Source: Pseudomonadota bacterium
GTDB taxonomy: Bacteria > Pseudomonadota > Gammaproteobacteria > Burkholderiales > Casimicrobiaceae
Direction: 5' to 3'
Assembly: GCA_018241745.1 (NCBI GenBank)
Contig: JAFEDG010000141.1
Span: forward strand, 92,850-156,849
DNA length: 64,000 nt
Below the pieces are notes generated by a model that ran no database searches, had not been told where the DNA came from, and was given only the letters and a program-made list of their open reading frames with translations. Positions 1-8,630 of this stretch are shown here, piece by piece (position 1 is the stretch's first letter; each line of letters begins with the position of its first letter). The position numbers were made by a program, and so were the translations under genes.

Positions 1-560
1 ACTCGCCGCAGCACCACGGTCTTGCGTGGAGCCACTTTGGCTGGTTCATGGCGCGCGAGAACTACGCGACGAGGCACGCGCTGGTAAGGTCGCTGGCGCG
101 CTTTCCGGAGCTGCGATTCCTGGATCGCTGGGACTCGCTCGCGCCTTTCGCGCTGGTCGCCCTGCTGTGGGTCGCTGGCGCGCTCGCCGCGCGCTACGCG
201 CCGGGGCTGCACACGAGCGGTGCGCAACTCGTCGCCTGGGGATTCTGCGTGTCCACGGTCGCGCTGTACCACGCCACGTTCAGCATCAACTCGCTGGCCC
301 ATCGACGCGGTCGCCGGCGCTATGCAACACGCGATGCGTCGCGCAACAACGCGTGGCTCGCGTTGCTCACGTTGGGCGAGGGCTGGCACAACAACCACCA
401 CCACTATCCCGCGGCGGCACGCCAGGGGTTCTTCTGGTGGGAGGTGGACCTCACCTACTACGGCCTGTGCGCGCTCGCGTGCCTCGGCGTGATCCACGAC
501 CTGCGGCCGGTGCCCGCCGCCGTGCGCGCGGACGTTGCGGCTCAGGGGTGCGAGCGATGA
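1..560 (+). CDS. Fatty-acid (acyl-CoA type) desaturase, C-terminal part
   Basis: The gene is cut by the window start; the open frame runs in from base 3, upstream of the first ATG at 48, so that ATG is internal. The first visible residues (QHHGLAWSHFGWFM) match the segment after the second histidine box of membrane desaturases, and HNNHHHYP near residue 130 of the visible part is the third, di-iron-binding box. Two or three hydrophobic segments lie between them. The family introduces a double bond into acyl chains at the cytoplasmic membrane using O2 and an electron donor. The stop overlaps the next start as ATGA at 557, so translation is probably coupled to the FAD protein. Its position ahead of a CFA-type methyltransferase suggests it supplies the unsaturated chain that is later methylated. 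The family is clear; the acyl substrate is not. Confidence 0.88.
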   Translation, partial: SPQHHGLAWSHFGWFMARENYATRHALVRSLARFPELRFLDRWDSLAPFALVALLWVAGALAARYAPGLHTSGAQLVAWGFCVSTVALYHATFSINSLAHRRGRRRYATRDASRNNAWLALLTLGEGWHNNHHHYPAAARQGFFWWEVDLTYYGLCALACLGVIHDLRPVPAAVRADVAAQGCER

Positions 561-1858
561 CTGCACGGCCGCAACGGATCGCGATCGTCGGCACCGGCAT
601 CGCGGGCAGCGTCGCGGCCTATCGGCTGCACGCCGCGGGCCACGCGATCACCGTGTTCGAGGCCGACGCGAGGCCGGGCGGCCACACGCATACGCATGAG
701 ATCGAGCGCAACGGCCAAACGCTCGCCGTCGACACCGGCTTCATCGTGTTCAATGACCGCACGTACCCGCACTTCGTCGCGCTGCTGCGCGAACTGGGCG
801 TCAGCGTGCAGGACACGGTGATGAGCTTCTCGGTCCGCAACGACGCGCGCAACCTCGAGTACAACGGCACGTCGCTGAACGGGCTGTTCGCGCAGCGGCG
901 CAACATCGTCGACCCGCGCTTCCTGCGGATGATCGCCGAGATCCTGCGCTTCCACCGCGTCGCGCCCACACTGCTCGCGGCCAACGATGCGGACGTCGAC
1001 GCGATGCCGCTCGGCGACTTTCTCGCCGCCCACCGGTTCGGCGGCCGCTTCGTCGAGGACTACCTGGTGCCGATGGGCGCGGCGATCTGGTCGACGGATC
1101 CCGCGCGGATGCTCGCGTTCCCCGCGCGCTTCTTCGTACGCTTCCTCCACAACCACGGGATGCTGACCGTCGACGACCGGCCCACGTGGCACACGGTCCG
1201 CGGCGGCTCGGCACGCTATCTCGACCGCTTGATGGCGCCCTGGCGCCACCGCGTCCGCCTTGCCACGCCGGTCGAACGCGTGCAGCGGCAGGGCGGGGGC
1301 GTACAGATCCACGCGCGGGGCCACTCGGCAGAGCACTTCGACCACGTGTTCCTTGCCTGTCACGCGGACCAGGCGCTCGCGATGCTGGCGGATCCGGCGC
1401 CGGAGGAACGCGAGATCCTGGGCGCGCTGCAGTACCAGCGCAACGAAGCGGTACTGCACACCGACACGTCGCTGTTGCCGGCCCGGCGGCGCGCGTGGGC
1501 CGCATGGAACTACCACGTGCCGCGACGTCCGGGTGGCGGCGTCACGCTGACGTATGACATGAACATCCTGCAGCGCCTGGCGGCACCCGACACCTATTGC
1601 GTGACGTTGAACGCGACCGCCGACGTCGACCCGCGCAAGGTGCTGCGCACGATGACCTACGACCATCCGCTGTTCACGCCGGCCGGCATTGCCGCGCAGA
1701 AACGGCATGCCGAGATCAGCGGCGTGCGACGGACGCATTACTGCGGCGCCTACTGGCGTTACGGGTTTCACGAGGACGGCGTCGTCAGCGCGATGACGGC
1801 GTTGCAACGCTTCGAGGAAACGAGCGATGCACAGCGCGCTCTACCACGGGTGGCTTGA
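557..1858 (+). CDS. FAD-dependent amine-oxidase-type oxidoreductase (COG2907-like)
   Basis: A 433-residue flavoprotein. The dinucleotide-binding motif GTGIAG sits at residues 12-17, followed about 20 residues on by the acidic FEAD that ends the ADP-binding beta-alpha-beta fold, and by the PGGHT segment typical of protoporphyrinogen-oxidase/amine-oxidase-like flavoproteins. I chose the ATG at 557 because the Rossmann motif then lies at the extreme N-terminus and the start overlaps the desaturase stop. The open frame extends upstream to 26, but that part is an off-frame reading of the desaturase. The gene overlaps the next one by 32 bases. This flavoprotein, DUF1365 and CFA-synthase trio is a recurring bacterial cluster; relatives act in fatty-acid desaturation or furan fatty-acid formation. 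The precise reaction here is inferred from context only. Confidence 0.85.
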   Translation: MTARPQRIAIVGTGIAGSVAAYRLHAAGHAITVFEADARPGGHTHTHEIERNGQTLAVDTGFIVFNDRTYPHFVALLRELGVSVQDTVMSFSVRNDARNLEYNGTSLNGLFAQRRNIVDPRFLRMIAEILRFHRVAPTLLAANDADVDAMPLGDFLAAHRFGGRFVEDYLVPMGAAIWSTDPARMLAFPARFFVRFLHNHGMLTVDDRPTWHTVRGGSARYLDRLMAPWRHRVRLATPVERVQRQGGGVQIHARGHSAEHFDHVFLACHADQALAMLADPAPEEREILGALQYQRNEAVLHTDTSLLPARRRAWAAWNYHVPRRPGGGVTLTYDMNILQRLAAPDTYCVTLNATADVDPRKVLRTMTYDHPLFTPAGIAAQKRHAEISGVRRTHYCGAYWRYGFHEDGVVSAMTALQRFEETSDAQRALPRVA

Positions 1859-2660
1859 CCATCATCGCGTCGTGCCGCGGCCGCACGCGTTCCGCGCGCG
1901 GCTGTGCATGGCCTACCTCGACCTGGCGGAGCTCGACGACGTGTTCCGCGGCCGCTGGCTGTGGTCGACGCGGCGCGCGGCGCCCGTGCGCTTCGACCGT
2001 CGCGATTACCTGCGTCCGCTCGACGTGCCGCTCGACGAAGCGGTACGCACCAAGGTGACGGCAGCGCTCGGCACGCGCCCGCGCGGCCCGATCCGCCTGC
2101 TGACGCATCTGCGCCATTTCGGCCACGTGTTCAACCCGGTCAGCTTCTACTATTGCTTCGACGCCGACGGTCGCGAGGTGCAGGCGGTCGTCGCCGACGT
2201 CACGAACACGCCATGGCGCGAGCGTCACGCGTACGTGCTGCCCGGCGGGCCGGACGCGCGCAACGGGATCCGCGCGCGCAGCGTCAAGGCACTGCACGTG
2301 TCGCCGTTCCATCCGATGGACCTCGCATACGACTGGCAGCTCTCGCCACCGGGCGCCGACCTCGTCGTGCACATGACGCTGCGTCCCGGCAACGATGCGT
2401 CGGTTCGCGCGCAGCCGATCTTCGGCGCGACGCTGGCGCTTGCGCGCAAGCCCATCGACACCATGTCGCTTGCGTGGGCGCTCGCGCGCTTTCCGGCGAT
2501 GACGCTCCAGGTCGTCGCGGGCATCCACTGGCAGGCGCTGCGGCTGTGGCTCAAAGGCGTGCCGGTCCACGACCATCCGCGACACGCGCAGCCACCCGCG
2601 AGTCGCGACACGCGGGCGGGACCTGCGTCCGCGCTCGACACCCCGGAGACCCTCCGATGA
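1827..2660 (+). CDS. DUF1365 domain protein
   Basis: A 277-residue protein of the DUF1365 (COG3496) family, recognisable by the N-terminal GWLDHHRVVPRPHAF segment and the FNPVSFYYCFD motif near residue 110. No biochemical function is firmly established for the family, but it is almost always encoded between an FAD oxidoreductase and a cyclopropane-fatty-acid synthase, as here. It starts inside the preceding gene (32-base overlap) and ends in an ATGA overlap with the CFA-type gene, so the four genes are almost certainly one transcript. A role as accessory factor in acyl-chain modification is inferred from this conserved context. There is no signal peptide and no obvious membrane segment. Confidence 0.85.
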   Translation: MHSALYHGWLDHHRVVPRPHAFRARLCMAYLDLAELDDVFRGRWLWSTRRAAPVRFDRRDYLRPLDVPLDEAVRTKVTAALGTRPRGPIRLLTHLRHFGHVFNPVSFYYCFDADGREVQAVVADVTNTPWRERHAYVLPGGPDARNGIRARSVKALHVSPFHPMDLAYDWQLSPPGADLVVHMTLRPGNDASVRAQPIFGATLALARKPIDTMSLAWALARFPAMTLQVVAGIHWQALRLWLKGVPVHDHPRHAQPPASRDTRAGPASALDTPETLR

Positions 2661-3958
2661 ACCGTACCGTCAGCACGTTGGCCACGCGGGCCCCGGCACG
2701 CGAACGCACGGCCGCAACGCCCGTCCGCGGGTTGCACGCGATCCTCGCCAGCGCCGCCCAACGCGCACTCGCTGCGCGGCTCGGGAAGCTTCGCCACGGC
2801 GTCGTCACGCTGGTCGACGGCGATCGCGACGTCACGTACGGCCACGTCACGGCACGCAGCGCGCTGCGCGCCACGATCCGGGTCCACGACGCGCGCTTCT
2901 ACACCGATGTCGCGTTCGGCGGCTCCGTCGGCGCCGGCGAGTCGTACATGGCGGGCGACTGGTCCTGCGACGACCTGCCCGCACTGATCCGCATCCTCGC
3001 CGTCAACCGCGACGTACTGGACGGCCTCGACGGCGGCATGCGACGCGCCGGGGACGCGGTGCGGCGAGCATTGCATGCCGCCGCGCGCAACACGCGGGAC
3101 GGCAGCCGGCGCAACATCGCGGCCCACTATGACATCGGCAACGACTTCTTCGAGCTGTTCCTCGATCCGTCGCTCACCTATTCATGCGCGTTCTACGAGC
3201 ATCCTGCGCAGACGCTCGCGGACGCGCAGCGCGCAAAGCTCGATCGCCTGTGCCGCAAGCTGGCGCTGGGGCCGGGCGATCACCTGCTGGAGATCGGCAC
3301 CGGATGGGGCGCCCTCGCGATCCACGCCGCGCGCCACTACGGCTGCCGCGTGACGACGACAACGATCTCGCGCGAGCAGCACGCACTGGCCCGCGAGCGG
3401 ATCGCCGCCGCCGGGCTTGGCGATCGCATCGCGCTGCGGCTCGACGATTACCGCGACCTCGACGGTCGCTACGACAAGCTCGTGTCCGTCGAGATGATCG
3501 AGGCCGTCGGACACCAGTATTTCGACACGTTCTTCGCCACCTGCGAGCGGCTGCTCGCGCCGGGCGGGACAGCGGCGATCCAGGCCATCACGATCGCGGA
3601 CGAGCAGTACGCCGCGGCACGCGATTCGGTCGACTTCATCAAGCGCCACGTATTCCCCGGCTGCTGCATTCCGTCGCTGGGGGCGTTGACCGCGTCGATC
3701 ACGTCGGCGACGCGGCTGCGCATCGTCGACGTCGAGGACATCGGGCCACATTACGCGACGACGCTCGCTGCCTGGCGCGCCAATCTCCATGCCAACGCCG
3801 CCGCGATCCGCGCGCGTGGCTATCCCGACGCGCTGCTCCGCCGCTGGGATTTCTATCTCGCGTACTGCGAGGGCGGCTACGCGGAACGCGCGCTGTCCAA
3901 CGTCCAGCTCGTGCTGCAGGACACCGCGACCGGCGCGCCGCCACCGCCCCGCGTCTGA
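2657..3958 (+). CDS. Cyclopropane-fatty-acid-synthase-family SAM methyltransferase
   Basis: A 433-residue protein of the CFA synthase family, which transfers a methyl(ene) group from S-adenosylmethionine to double bonds of phospholipid acyl chains at the membrane surface. Residues 156-170 (HYDIGNDFFELFLD) are the family hallmark, LEIGTGWG at 211-218 is SAM motif I, and VSVEMIEAVGHQYF follows. The N-terminal 120 residues form the lipid-binding domain that includes GESYMAGDW. The start overlaps the DUF1365 stop (ATGA) and is preceded by GGAGA. Length is slightly above E. coli Cfa. In a cluster with a desaturase and flavoprotein it could be a true CFA synthase or a UfaM-like methylase of furan fatty-acid synthesis. 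Family is near certain, product is not. Confidence 0.92.
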   Translation: MNRTVSTLATRAPARERTAATPVRGLHAILASAAQRALAARLGKLRHGVVTLVDGDRDVTYGHVTARSALRATIRVHDARFYTDVAFGGSVGAGESYMAGDWSCDDLPALIRILAVNRDVLDGLDGGMRRAGDAVRRALHAAARNTRDGSRRNIAAHYDIGNDFFELFLDPSLTYSCAFYEHPAQTLADAQRAKLDRLCRKLALGPGDHLLEIGTGWGALAIHAARHYGCRVTTTTISREQHALARERIAAAGLGDRIALRLDDYRDLDGRYDKLVSVEMIEAVGHQYFDTFFATCERLLAPGGTAAIQAITIADEQYAAARDSVDFIKRHVFPGCCIPSLGALTASITSATRLRIVDVEDIGPHYATTLAAWRANLHANAAAIRARGYPDALLRRWDFYLAYCEGGYAERALSNVQLVLQDTATGAPPPPRV

Positions 3959-3997
3959 TGCCCCGGCCGCGGCCCGCCGGGCGCCGCGCGCAGGCGG

Positions 3998-4813
3998 TTA
4001 CACGAGCCCGGCCATCGCGACGGCTGCGTCGCGGATCGCGTCGACGCGGGCCACGGCCTCGTCGAGCGTGACGCGCGCCACCGGCGCGTGCATCGCGATC
4101 GCTGCGCGGACCCTGCCGTCGCGCGTGACTGGCGCCGCAACGGCGACAAGCCCGGCGATGAACTCCTCGCGGTCCGTCGAGTAGCCCTGCGCGGCGATTG
4201 CATCGCATTCCGCGACGAGTGCCGCGCGGGAGGTGATCGTGCGCGCCGTCATCCGTGCAAGCGGGAGTCGCGCGACGAGCGCCTCGCGCTCCGCCGGCGG
4301 CATCGACGCGAGGAACAGCTTGCCGCTGGCCGTGCAATGCAGCGGCACGTGCGAGCCCACGTCGAGCGTCAGCCGCAACGGCCAGTGCGCCTCGACGCGG
4401 TCGAGGTACAGCACGCTCGCACCATCCAGCGTCGTGAAGTTGCACGTCTCCCCGACCTTGGCGACGAGGTCCGCAAGCACGGCGTGCCGCTGGGCGCGCA
4501 ACGCATCCCCGTTGAGCGCCGCCAGCGCGAGGCGGCGCAGCGCCGGGCCGGTGGCCAGCTTGCGCTCGTCGGTGTCGCGGATGGCGTAGCCCGCGGCAAT
4601 CAGGTGCTCGGCCACCCGGTGCACGGTGGCCTTGGCGAGCCCGGACTGGATCGCGACGTCGGTGAGCGCCATCGGTCGCCCTTCCTCGGCGAGCGTGTTG
4701 AGCACGCGCAGCGCACGGGCGATCGCGCTGTCGGTCGTGCGCTCGCCGGCCTCAGCGGCGGGCTCGGGCGCCGGCGCCACGGCATCCGGGTCGGGATCGC
4801 GTTCGGAAGTCAC
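3998..4813 (-). CDS. IclR-family transcriptional regulator
   Basis: A 271-residue regulator. An N-terminal winged helix (residues about 30-95; AIARALRVLNTLAEEGRPMAL, then SGLAKATVHR) is followed by the IclR ligand-binding GAF-like domain, with the family motifs PLHCTASGKLFLA and GYSTDREEF. The first 25 residues are acidic and Pro/Ala-rich, which is longer than usual, so a slightly later start is possible. It is divergent from the GMC oxidoreductase and MHS transporter pair, and the 171-base intergenic region holds a perfect GGAACA-TGTTCC palindrome at 4834. The natural reading is a local regulator that responds to the transported substrate or its oxidation product. The inducer is unknown. Confidence 0.93.
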   Translation of the reverse strand: MTSERDPDPDAVAPAPEPAAEAGERTTDSAIARALRVLNTLAEEGRPMALTDVAIQSGLAKATVHRVAEHLIAAGYAIRDTDERKLATGPALRRLALAALNGDALRAQRHAVLADLVAKVGETCNFTTLDGASVLYLDRVEAHWPLRLTLDVGSHVPLHCTASGKLFLASMPPAEREALVARLPLARMTARTITSRAALVAECDAIAAQGYSTDREEFIAGLVAVAAPVTRDGRVRAAIAMHAPVARVTLDEAVARVDAIRDAAVAMAGLV

Positions 4814-4833
4814 GCGTCAATTATGCGAAAAAT

Positions 4834-4848
4834 GGAACATTGTGTTCC
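4834..4848. promoter_or_regulatory. Palindromic operator, probable IclR-family site
   Basis: GGAACA TTG TGTTCC is a perfect 6-bp inverted repeat with a 3-bp centre, lying 21 bases from the IclR gene start and about 137 bases upstream of the GMC gene start. IclR-family operators are typically 15-bp palindromes of the TGGAAA-TTTCCA type, and this site fits in size, symmetry and half-site sequence. It sits in a locally AT-rich stretch (TTATGCGAAAAATGG, GAAAAAATTTGG) that is likely promoter. Binding is inferred. Confidence 0.6.
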
Positions 4849-4984
4849 GAAAAAATTTGGCCTACGATGCGCCGACTCGCGAGGGGCTCACACGGCTCCC
4901 GACGGCGGCAGCCCAGCATAAGACCTCGGCGCCGGCGTTGTCGATCAACCGCGCAATCCGGAGGGCCCGAACAGGGGATCGCGC

Positions 4985-6643
4985 ATGGCGGACACGTACG
5001 ACTACATCGTGGTCGGCGCCGGCTCGGCGGGCTGCGTGCTGGCGGGCCGCCTGTCGGAAGACCCGGCGACGCGCGTGCTGCTGCTCGAAGCCGGGCCGCC
5101 CGACCGCTCGCTGTGGATCCACCTGCCGATCGGCTACGGCAAGACGATGTGGAGCGACCGTTACAACTGGCGCTTCCAGACGGACCCCGATCCCAACATG
5201 CACGGTCGCCGGATCTACTGGCCGCGCGGCAAGACGCTGGGCGGCTCCAGTGCGATCAACGGGCTCATCTACATCCGCGGCCAGCGCGAGGATTACGACC
5301 ACTGGGCAGACCTCGGCTGCGCGGGCTGGGGCTACGACGACGTGCTGCCCTGGTTCATCCGCGCGGAAGGCAACGAGCGCGGCGCCAGCCGCTACCACGG
5401 CGGCGACGGCCCGCTCAAGGTATCCGATATTCCCGGGCGCCACCCACTGATCGATGCCTTTGTCGCAGGGGCGGGGACACTGGGCGTGCCGGCGACCGAC
5501 GATTTCAACGGCGCCACGCAGGAAGGCGCCGGCTATTTCCAGCTGACAACGCACCGCGGCTGGCGTTGCTCGACCGCCGACGCGTACCTGAAGCCCGCAC
5601 GCGGCCGGCCCAACCTCACCGTGGCCACGGAGGCGCAGGCGACCGCCGTGCTGTTCGACGGCAAGCGCGCCATCGGCGTCCGCTACCGGCAAGGCGGCCG
5701 CGACATCGAGGCGCGTTGCGACGCGGAGGTGCTGCTCGCCGCGGGCGCGATCCAGTCGCCCCAGTTGCTGCAGCTGTCCGGGGTCGGCCCCCCCGCGCTG
5801 CTGGCGCAGTTCGGCATCCCGCTCGTGCACGCGCTGGACGCGGTCGGCGAGAACCTGCAGGACCACCTGCAGTTCAGGCTCGCGTACGAGTGCACCGAGA
5901 AGATCACGACGAACGACGACCTCAACTCGCTGTTCGGCCGCATCAAGCTCGGCTGGCAATGGCTCAGCGCTCGCAGCGGCGCGCTCGCCATCGGGATCAA
6001 TCAGGGCGCGTGCTTCATGCGCGCGCTGCCCGAATCGACGACGCCCGACATCCAGTTCCACGTCGCGACGCTGTCGGCGGACATGGCCGGTGGCGCCGTC
6101 CACGCGTGGCCCGGATTCACGTTCTCCGTATGCCAGCTGCGGCCGTCGTCGCGCGGACGCATCGCGCTCGCTTCGGCCGACCCGTTCGCGCCGCCGTCGA
6201 TGCAGGCCAACTACCTCGACACCGAGCTCGACCGCCGCTGCGCCGTGGCTGCCGTCAAGGCAGCGCGTGCTATCGCGGCGTCCGCGCCGATGGCGCGCTA
6301 CGTGAAGCGCGAGGTCAAGCCGGGACCGGGCGTCGCCAGCGACGCGGACCTGCTCGACTGGTGCCGCGACGTCGGCGCAACGATCTTTCACCCGTCGGGC
6401 ACGTGCCGGATGGGCGTCGACGCCAACGCGGTCGTGGATCCGCGGTTGCGCGTGCGTGGCGTCCAGGCCTTGCGCGTCGTCGACGCGTCGATCGTGCCCA
6501 CGGTGCCCTCGGGCAACACCAACGCGCCGGTCGTGATGATCGCCGAGAAGGCGGTCGCGATGATCCGCGAGGACAGGAAGCGCGGCGGACGAACCGCGCA
6601 GGACGGGAATCCCACGCAGCACAACATCCTGGAGGAGGCTTGA
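4985..6643 (+). CDS. GMC-family FAD-dependent alcohol dehydrogenase (choline-dehydrogenase-like)
   Basis: A 552-residue GMC flavoprotein that oxidises a primary alcohol, usually feeding the respiratory chain. The ADP-binding motif is at residues 11-16 (GAGSAG), GMC signature 1 is around PRGKTLGGSSAING, signature 2 is GAIQSPQLLQLSGVG, and the catalytic His469 lies in FHPSGTCRMG, with the partner Asn in NTNAPVVM near the C-terminus. The first ATG after AGGGGA (4973) was taken; it puts the FAD motif at the N-terminus with no signal peptide. The MHS transporter follows after 4 bases, so this pair plus the IclR gene forms a transport-and-oxidation unit. Choline is possible, but no betaine-aldehyde dehydrogenase is adjacent. 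A second paralogue is at 33136. Substrate unknown. Confidence 0.9.
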   Translation: MADTYDYIVVGAGSAGCVLAGRLSEDPATRVLLLEAGPPDRSLWIHLPIGYGKTMWSDRYNWRFQTDPDPNMHGRRIYWPRGKTLGGSSAINGLIYIRGQREDYDHWADLGCAGWGYDDVLPWFIRAEGNERGASRYHGGDGPLKVSDIPGRHPLIDAFVAGAGTLGVPATDDFNGATQEGAGYFQLTTHRGWRCSTADAYLKPARGRPNLTVATEAQATAVLFDGKRAIGVRYRQGGRDIEARCDAEVLLAAGAIQSPQLLQLSGVGPPALLAQFGIPLVHALDAVGENLQDHLQFRLAYECTEKITTNDDLNSLFGRIKLGWQWLSARSGALAIGINQGACFMRALPESTTPDIQFHVATLSADMAGGAVHAWPGFTFSVCQLRPSSRGRIALASADPFAPPSMQANYLDTELDRRCAVAAVKAARAIAASAPMARYVKREVKPGPGVASDADLLDWCRDVGATIFHPSGTCRMGVDANAVVDPRLRVRGVQALRVVDASIVPTVPSGNTNAPVVMIAEKAVAMIREDRKRGGRTAQDGNPTQHNILEEA

Positions 6644-6647
6644 GATC

Positions 6648-7985
6648 ATGAGCACGAGCAACGGCAACGAGCAGGCGATCCGGCGCGTGATCACGTCGGC
6701 ACTCGTCGGCGCGAGCATCGAGTGGTACGACTTCTTTCTGTACGGCGTCGTCGCGGGCATCGTCTTCAACAAGCTGTACTTCCCCAACAGCGACCCGTTC
6801 ATCGCGACGCTGCTCGCGTACACGACGTTCGCCGTGGGCTTCGTCACCCGCCCGCTCGGCGGCGTGATCTTCGGCCACTTCGGCGACCGCATCGGGCGCA
6901 AGACGATGCTGATCATCACGCTTATGATCATGGGCGTCGCGACGTTCCTGATCGGCCTCGTGCCCACGTACGCGCAGATCGGCGTCGCCGCGCCCGTGCT
7001 GCTGCTGCTGCTGCGCGTGCTGCAGGGCATCGGCCTCGGCGGCGAATGGGGCGGCGCGGTGCTGATGGCCTACGAGTACGCGCCGAAGGAGAAGCGCGGC
7101 CTGTATGCGTCGCTGCCGCAGATCGGGCTCGCGATCGGGCTGTGCCTCGCGTCCGGCGTCGTCGCGCTGCTGTCCTCGGTGCTGAGCGACGCGCAGTTCC
7201 TTGCGTGGGGCTGGCGCGTCGCGTTCCTGCTGTCCGGCATCATGGTGGCGGTGGGCATGTACATCCGGCTCAACATCCAGGAGACGCCGGAGTTCGCGGC
7301 GCTGAAGGAGCGCAACGCCGCGTACCGGATGCCGTTCGTCGAGATGCTGAAGCGCTACCCGCTGAACGTGATCAAGGGCATGGGCGCGCGCTACATCGAC
7401 GGCGTGTTCTTCAACATCTTCGCCGTGTTCATCATCGGCTACCTCGTCAACACGCTGAAGCTGACGCGGACCGACGCGCTGCTGGGCGTGATGGCGTCGG
7501 CACTGGTGATGATCGTGACGATCCCGTTCTTCGGCCGCATGTCGGACCGGATGAGCCGCCCCAAGCTGTACGCGATCGGCTCGCTCGTCACGGCGTTCGC
7601 GTCGTTCCCGGCGTTCTGGCTTATCAACCACAGCGGCGGCAACATGCTGCTCGTGTGGCTCGCGATCGTCATCCCGTTCGGGATCTTCTACGCATCGGTC
7701 TACGGCCCCGAAGCCGCGCTGTTCTGCGACCTGTTCGACGCCAAGGTGCGCTACAGCGGCATCTCGTTCGTCTACCAGTTCTCCGGGATCTTCGCGTCCG
7801 GCATCACGCCGCTGATCGCGGCGGCGCTGCTGCAATCGGGCGGCGGCCAGCCGTGGCTGATCGCGATCTACGTCGCGTTCTCGGGTGTCGTCTCGGCGCT
7901 GTCCGCCTGGTGGATCGCGGCGGACCGCAGTCCTGCCGATGCCGACGCAAGCGTTCCGCAACACGCCGCACGCGCCGCACGCTGA
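6648..7985 (+). CDS. MFS transporter, metabolite:H+ symporter (MHS) family
   Basis: A 445-residue integral membrane protein with 12 predicted hydrophobic segments. The N-terminal GASIEWYDFFLYG and GHFGDRIGRK motifs define the metabolite:H+ symporter branch (ProP, KgtP, ShiA, citrate and dicarboxylate carriers), and the loop GLGGEWGGAVLMAYEYAP is also typical. It imports a small organic acid or zwitterion with protons. It starts 4 bases after the GMC gene behind a strong GGAGGA site and ends at an intrinsic terminator. Co-transcription with an alcohol dehydrogenase suggests it brings in that enzyme's substrate. No specific substrate can be assigned. Confidence 0.92.
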   Translation: MSTSNGNEQAIRRVITSALVGASIEWYDFFLYGVVAGIVFNKLYFPNSDPFIATLLAYTTFAVGFVTRPLGGVIFGHFGDRIGRKTMLIITLMIMGVATFLIGLVPTYAQIGVAAPVLLLLLRVLQGIGLGGEWGGAVLMAYEYAPKEKRGLYASLPQIGLAIGLCLASGVVALLSSVLSDAQFLAWGWRVAFLLSGIMVAVGMYIRLNIQETPEFAALKERNAAYRMPFVEMLKRYPLNVIKGMGARYIDGVFFNIFAVFIIGYLVNTLKLTRTDALLGVMASALVMIVTIPFFGRMSDRMSRPKLYAIGSLVTAFASFPAFWLINHSGGNMLLVWLAIVIPFGIFYASVYGPEAALFCDLFDAKVRYSGISFVYQFSGIFASGITPLIAAALLQSGGGQPWLIAIYVAFSGVVSALSAWWIAADRSPADADASVPQHAARAAR

Positions 7986-8001
7986 CACGCGTCGGTTCGC
8001 G

Positions 8002-8037
8002 AGCCGCGGCGCCCGCACGGGGCCGCGGCTTCTTTTT
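8002..8037 (+). terminator. Rho-independent terminator after the MHS transporter
   Basis: AGCCGCGGC (8002-8010) pairs perfectly with GCCGCGGCT (8022-8030) around an 11-base loop and is followed by TCTTTTTG. It lies 17 bases after the transporter stop and just before the convergent secreted-protein gene, so it should end the GMC-MHS transcript. Confidence 0.8.
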
Positions 8038-8044
8038 GCGCCGG

Positions 8045-8593
8045 CTAGCGTGCGGGCGGCAACGGCGTCGCGTCGCTGAAGGCGTGCAGCTCCGGGATGA
8101 CGATGTCGCCCTCACCCGCCGCGGCAGTCTTCACCTGCGAACTCATGACCGTCGGGTTCCGCGGGTACGTCCTGCCGTCGAATACCAGCTGGCGCCACCC
8201 TGCGCGGGCGCCGCCGCCGCCGACGGCGACCACCAGGTCACGCCAGCCGGCGCCCGTACCCGTGCCAACGCGCACCGGCGTCTGCACCGGGCCGATCTTG
8301 CCGACGACGCGGTACTCGGAACCGTTGCGCGCGAACACCCACAGCGTGCAGCCGCCGGTGCCGCACGCGCCCGGGCCCACGACGTAGACCAGCAGCTCGG
8401 GCTGCACGTCGCCGTCCAGGTCCACCCACGCGGACAGCGTGGCGAGCGCGCCGCCGACGTTGGCCTTGCGGATCGTGCTGACGACATCGTCCGGCAACGC
8501 CGGGTCCGCGGCCGTCGCGCGGGCCGGCAGAAGCGTCGCGGTACCCGTGCCGAGCACCAGCACGGCGGCGGCGAGAAGGGCGCGTGATGTCAT
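8045..8593 (-). CDS. Small secreted/periplasmic protein of unknown function
   Basis: A 182-residue protein with a clear Sec signal: a short positive start (MTSR), a hydrophobic core (ALLAAAVLVLGTG) and an Ala-rich cleavage region ending near ARATAADP (residues 24-31). The mature part carries a short cysteine-containing repeat, GACGTGGCTLWVF, and several glycine-rich turns, resembling small beta-rich proteins often annotated as hypothetical. No catalytic motif is recognisable. It is transcribed towards the terminator at 8002 and stands 37 bases downstream of the 2-hydroxyacid dehydrogenase gene on the same strand, so it may be the last gene of that run. Location in the periplasm is inferred from the signal. 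Confidence 0.75.
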   Translation of the reverse strand: MTSRALLAAAVLVLGTGTATLLPARATAADPALPDDVVSTIRKANVGGALATLSAWVDLDGDVQPELLVYVVGPGACGTGGCTLWVFARNGSEYRVVGKIGPVQTPVRVGTGTGAGWRDLVVAVGGGGARAGWRQLVFDGRTYPRNPTVMSSQVKTAAAGEGDIVIPELHAFSDATPLPPAR

Positions 8594-8630
8594 GAGTCCT
8601 CCGCTGTCGCGTTCACGGCGGCCGTGCCGG

